NCBI GenBank assembly: GCA_020061125.1
Contig: JAGUYV010000284.1
Span: 1-7,522, forward strand
DNA length: 7,522 nt
Source: a bacterium
Lineage (GTDB): Bacteria > UBP15 > UBA6099 > DSWB01
Direction: 5' to 3'
Shown: piece after piece, positions 5,296-7,522 of the stretch
Layout of the letters: each line of letters starts with the position of its first letter
How positions within the stretch are numbered: position 1 is the first letter of the stretch
Program-made: the position numbers and the translations under genes
Notes under the pieces: model-generated
Databases searched by the model: none
What the model saw: only the letters and a program-made list of their open reading frames with translations
Told to the model about the DNA's origin: nothing

Positions 5296-5946
5296 TCAAT
5301 AATTCTGCTTGTGGCGCACGATTTCCCCGCGGGTGATGTATATGACAACTTCGGCGATGTTGGTTGCGAGATCGGCCACGCGCTCGAGGTTCCGGGACAC
5401 GCGCAGGGCCTGCAACATACGGCGAGCGCTTGCGGGATTGTGCTCGATGGCTTCGATGGCAAGGTCCGTATTTTCAGCATTCAACGCATCCACTTCGTCG
5501 TCCATGCGGCAGACCTCGCGCGCAAGGTCGAGGTCAAGATTCACAAACGCATCCAGGCTTTTCTTGAGCATGGCTCGCGCGCGGCTTGCGATCCGGGAAA
5601 TGTCAAAACCGCACTGCATCGGGGGATCCTGCTGGGTCTGGATGCAGATGTTCACCGCCAGGTCCGCGATGCGCTCCAGGTCGTTGTTGATGCGGAGAAT
5701 GGCCGCCAGAAAGCGCAGGTCCACGGCCACGGGCTGATGCAGCGCGAGAACCTTGAGGCATTCTTCCTCGATTTCCACTTCGAGTTCGTCAATAGCCTCG
5801 TCGCCGTCAATGATTTTGCGCGCGGCAAGAGCGTCGTTCTGCTCGAACGCGCGCACCGCCCGAAGAAGGCTTTCCTCCACCATGGCGCTCATGGCCAGCA
5901 GCCGCGTCTTGAGCTTTTCCTGTTCCTTTTTGAATACTCCGTACAT
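5296..5946 (-). CDS. phoU: PhoU, phosphate transport and signalling regulator
   Basis: The 216-residue, all-helical protein is made of two similar three-helix bundles, as in PhoU. The metal-site motifs appear twice: NNDLERIADLAVNI (87-100) and RNLERVADLATNIAE (185-199). The paired acidic segments are GDEAIDELE (48-56) and MDDEVDALN (148-156). PhoU acts at the membrane between the Pst transporter and the phosphate sensor kinase, restraining uptake and the phosphate-starvation response when phosphate is plentiful. Length is normal for the family. ATG 5946 is supported by GGAGG 4 nt upstream and by the usual N-terminus. The frame is open further back to 6252, but that part is only a shadow of pstB. 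The gene starts 17 nt after the pstB stop, so it is the last gene of the pst operon. No clear terminator follows it before the mntA promoter. Confidence 0.93.
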   Translation of the reverse strand: MYGVFKKEQEKLKTRLLAMSAMVEESLLRAVRAFEQNDALAARKIIDGDEAIDELEVEIEEECLKVLALHQPVAVDLRFLAAILRINNDLERIADLAVNICIQTQQDPPMQCGFDISRIASRARAMLKKSLDAFVNLDLDLAREVCRMDDEVDALNAENTDLAIEAIEHNPASARRMLQALRVSRNLERVADLATNIAEVVIYITRGEIVRHKQNY

Positions 5947-5963
5947 GACGCCTCCCGCGAATG

Positions 5964-6836
5964 TCAGCCGAACCGGCCGGTGATGTAATCCTCGGTTTTC
6001 TTCTCCGCGGGCCTTGTGAAAATCTGCCTCGTGGCGCCGATTTCCACAAGATGGCCCTGGTAGAAGAACGCCGTGAAATCCGACACGCGCGCGGCCTGCT
6101 GCATGTTGTGCGTGACGATGACAATGGTGTACTTCTCGCGCAACTCGGAAATCAGATCCTCGATGTGAGAAGTGGAAATGGGATCGAGCGCGGACGCGGG
6201 TTCGTCCATGAGCAGGATGCCGGGTTCCACGGCCAGAGCGCGGGCGATGCACAGGCGCTGCTGCTGCCCGCCGGACAACCCCAGGGCGTTTTCGTTAAGC
6301 CGGTCCTTGACCTCGTTCCAGAGCGCGGCCTGCTTGAGGCTGTTTTCCACGATGGCGCACAGGCGGTCCCGGTTGCGCTCTCCATGAATACGCGGGCCGT
6401 AAGCGATATTGTCAAATATGGTTTTGGGGAACGGATTGGATTTCTGGAACACCATGCCGACCCGGCGGCGTAAATCCGCGACATCCACGCCGTTTGCGTA
6501 AATGTCGCAGCCGTCCATGGTGATTTTCCCTCTTACGCGCGACCCGGGGATAATGTCGTTCATGCGGTTGAGCGTGCGCAGAAAGGTGGATTTGCCGCAC
6601 CCGGACGGACCGATGAGCGCGGTGACATGTCTGGCCGGAATCTGCATTTCGATGCCGAACAGAGCCTGGGCCGCGCCATAGAAGAAATCCAGATTTTCAA
6701 CAAGAATCTTGATTTCACCCGGCGCCTGGCTCTCCCGGAACCGCGCGTCCAGATTCAGCGGAGTACGATTTTCACCGGGGTTCGAAATGATTTCAAAATC
6801 CGCCGGGCGTTTTGTCTTGTGATTCGTCGAGTCCAT
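5964..6836 (-). CDS. pstB: PstB, ATP-binding subunit of the phosphate ABC transporter
   Basis: This 290-residue ABC ATPase powers high-affinity phosphate import. All functional motifs are intact: Walker [10 protein letters not shown] (76-84), Q-loop FQKSNPFP (Gln131), signature LSGGQQQR (187-194), Walker B ILLMDE (207-212) with the ASALDP D-loop, and the H-loop His243 in [22 protein letters not shown] and FQKSNPFP are typical of PstB rather than other ABC ATPases. The protein carries about 40 extra hydrophilic residues before the ATPase domain (which begins near IKILVENL, 42-49), against about 250-260 residues for many PstBs. No internal ATG offers a better start. ATG 6836 is preceded by GGTGG about 7 nt upstream and lies 4 nt past the pstA stop, so the two are translated from one message. 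phoU follows 17 nt downstream. Confidence 0.97.
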   Translation of the reverse strand: MDSTNHKTKRPADFEIISNPGENRTPLNLDARFRESQAPGEIKILVENLDFFYGAAQALFGIEMQIPARHVTALIGPSGCGKSTFLRTLNRMNDIIPGSRVRGKITMDGCDIYANGVDVADLRRRVGMVFQKSNPFPKTIFDNIAYGPRIHGERNRDRLCAIVENSLKQAALWNEVKDRLNENALGLSGGQQQRLCIARALAVEPGILLMDEPASALDPISTSHIEDLISELREKYTIVIVTHNMQQAARVSDFTAFFYQGHLVEIGATRQIFTRPAEKKTEDYITGRFG

Positions 6837-6840
6837 GAAA

Positions 6841-7522
6841 TCACCACCTGATTCGTTTTCGGAATCGGTTGCGCAGAATAATGGCGGCCATGTTCATGCC
6901 GAGCACGAGCGCGAGCAGAACCAGGGCCGTACCGTATTGCAGGGGCCGCACCTTGTCCGCGTCCGGGTGCTGTGTTGCAAGGACATAGAGATGGAAAGGC
7001 AGGGCCATGACCTGATCGAAAACCGAGCGCGGGAGCACGGGCAGATAGAAAGCCGCCACGGTGAGAAGGATGGGGGCGGCTTCTCCCGCGGCGCGGCCCA
7101 CGCCCAGGATGGCGCCTGTGAGCATGCCGGGAATGGCGTAAGGAAGCACATTTGTGCGGACGGTCTGCCATTTGGTCGCGCCCAGGGCCAGGCTGCCCTC
7201 GCGCAGGTTTTGAGGCACCGCGCGCAGAGCTTCCTCGCTTGCCACGATGATAACGGGCAGAATCATGCACGCCAGTGTCATGCTGCCCGCAATGATCGAG
7301 GTTCCGAAATTCAGAAACAGCACGAACAGGCCGAGGCCGAACAGTCCGAACACGATGGACGGAACGCCCGCCAGGGTCACAATGGCCAGGCGCACGGCCG
7401 CGGTGAACGCGTTCTGGCTGGCGTATTCGGAGAGGTATATGGCCGCGGCCATGCCCAGCGGCAGGGCCGCGACCACGGTGCCCGCGACCAGCAGGACCGT
7501 GCCCACGATGGCGGGCCAGATG
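6841..7522 (-). CDS. pstA: PstA, permease subunit of the phosphate ABC transporter (N-terminus beyond window)
   Basis: The 226 visible residues begin at a PstA-like IWPAIVGT segment and run to TGA 6841-6843. The protein is an integral inner-membrane permease that pairs with PstC to form the phosphate channel driven by PstB. The cytoplasmic EAA loop that docks on PstB is clear: [20 protein letters not shown] followed by KWQTV and an LPYAIPG helix start. [13 protein letters not shown] follows, a PstA hallmark. Four or five membrane helices are visible, and the C-terminus is basic ([10 protein letters not shown]). Against the usual 280-300 residues, about 60 N-terminal residues are missing to the right of 7522. 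An in-frame GTG at 7506 would give a shorter version but falls inside the conserved core, so it is not a start. The stop is 4 nt from the pstB start. Confidence 0.95.
   Translation of the reverse strand, partial: IWPAIVGTVLLVAGTVVAALPLGMAAAIYLSEYASQNAFTAAVRLAIVTLAGVPSIVFGLFGLGLFVLFLNFGTSIIAGSMTLACMILPVIIVASEEALRAVPQNLREGSLALGATKWQTVRTNVLPYAIPGMLTGAILGVGRAAGEAAPILLTVAAFYLPVLPRSVFDQVMALPFHLYVLATQHPDADKVRPLQYGTALVLLALVLGMNMAAIILRNRFRKRIRW

Noticed and set aside
5254-5988. + strand open frame of 244 codons across phoU
   Set aside because: It is an antisense shadow of phoU, which has unmistakable motifs on the other strand.
5947-6252. N-terminal extension of the phoU frame into pstB
   Set aside because: The extra residues are an out-of-frame reading of pstB. 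PhoU's normal N-terminus and a GGAGG site fix the start at 5946.
1-7522. CRISPR arrays, tRNA or rRNA genes, insertion sequences, riboswitches
   Set aside because: No regularly spaced repeats, cloverleaf genes, transposase motifs, terminal inverted repeats or recognisable riboswitch cores were seen by eye on either strand.

Overview
This window is a stretch of GC-rich bacterial chromosome. Sampled coding lines run at about 60-70% GC, except for a lower-GC islet at about 4.6-5.2 kb. Shine-Dalgarno sites (GGAGG, GGGGAG), recognisable -35/-10 promoters, a hairpin terminator and a PstA/PstB/PhoU cluster all indicate a bacterium. Nothing visible fixes the phylum. Genes lie on both strands in short units, and eight protein genes are supported, two of them cut by the window edges.

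Left part (1-1107): the C-terminal end of a multi-pass membrane protein of the flippase-like / LPG-synthase transmembrane family ends on the + strand at 475. It converges on a small, unrecognised two-helix membrane protein (529-957, - strand) with an Arg-rich N-terminus and a strong GGAGG ribosome binding site. A 10-bp perfect hairpin (1011-1035) separates that gene from the next one upstream on the same strand.

Centre (1057-4458): a 717-residue radical SAM protein (1108-3261, - strand) is transcribed divergently from an alpha/beta-hydrolase (3439-4458, + strand). The radical SAM protein has a B12-binding-like N-terminal region, a CX4CX2C cluster motif in place of the usual CX3CX2C, and a C-terminal segment that reads like a PqqD/RRE-type winged helix. 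This architecture resembles radical SAM enzymes that modify peptides, but no precursor peptide is visible here. It is the best candidate for an undescribed system in the window, and it remains a hypothesis.

Islet (4586-5225): a complete MntA-HepT toxin-antitoxin pair (- strand) with its diagnostic motifs, about 46-47% GC, and its own TTGACA-N17-CAAAAT promoter. It looks like a small acquired module sitting downstream of the phosphate genes.

Right part (5296-7522): the end of a phosphate-uptake operon on the - strand, in the order pstA (N-terminus beyond the window), pstB, phoU. PstA is half of the membrane channel, PstB the ATPase, and PhoU the regulator that couples transport to phosphate signalling. 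The genes are tightly spaced (3 nt and 17 nt), as expected for one transcript. pstS and pstC, if present, would lie beyond 7522.
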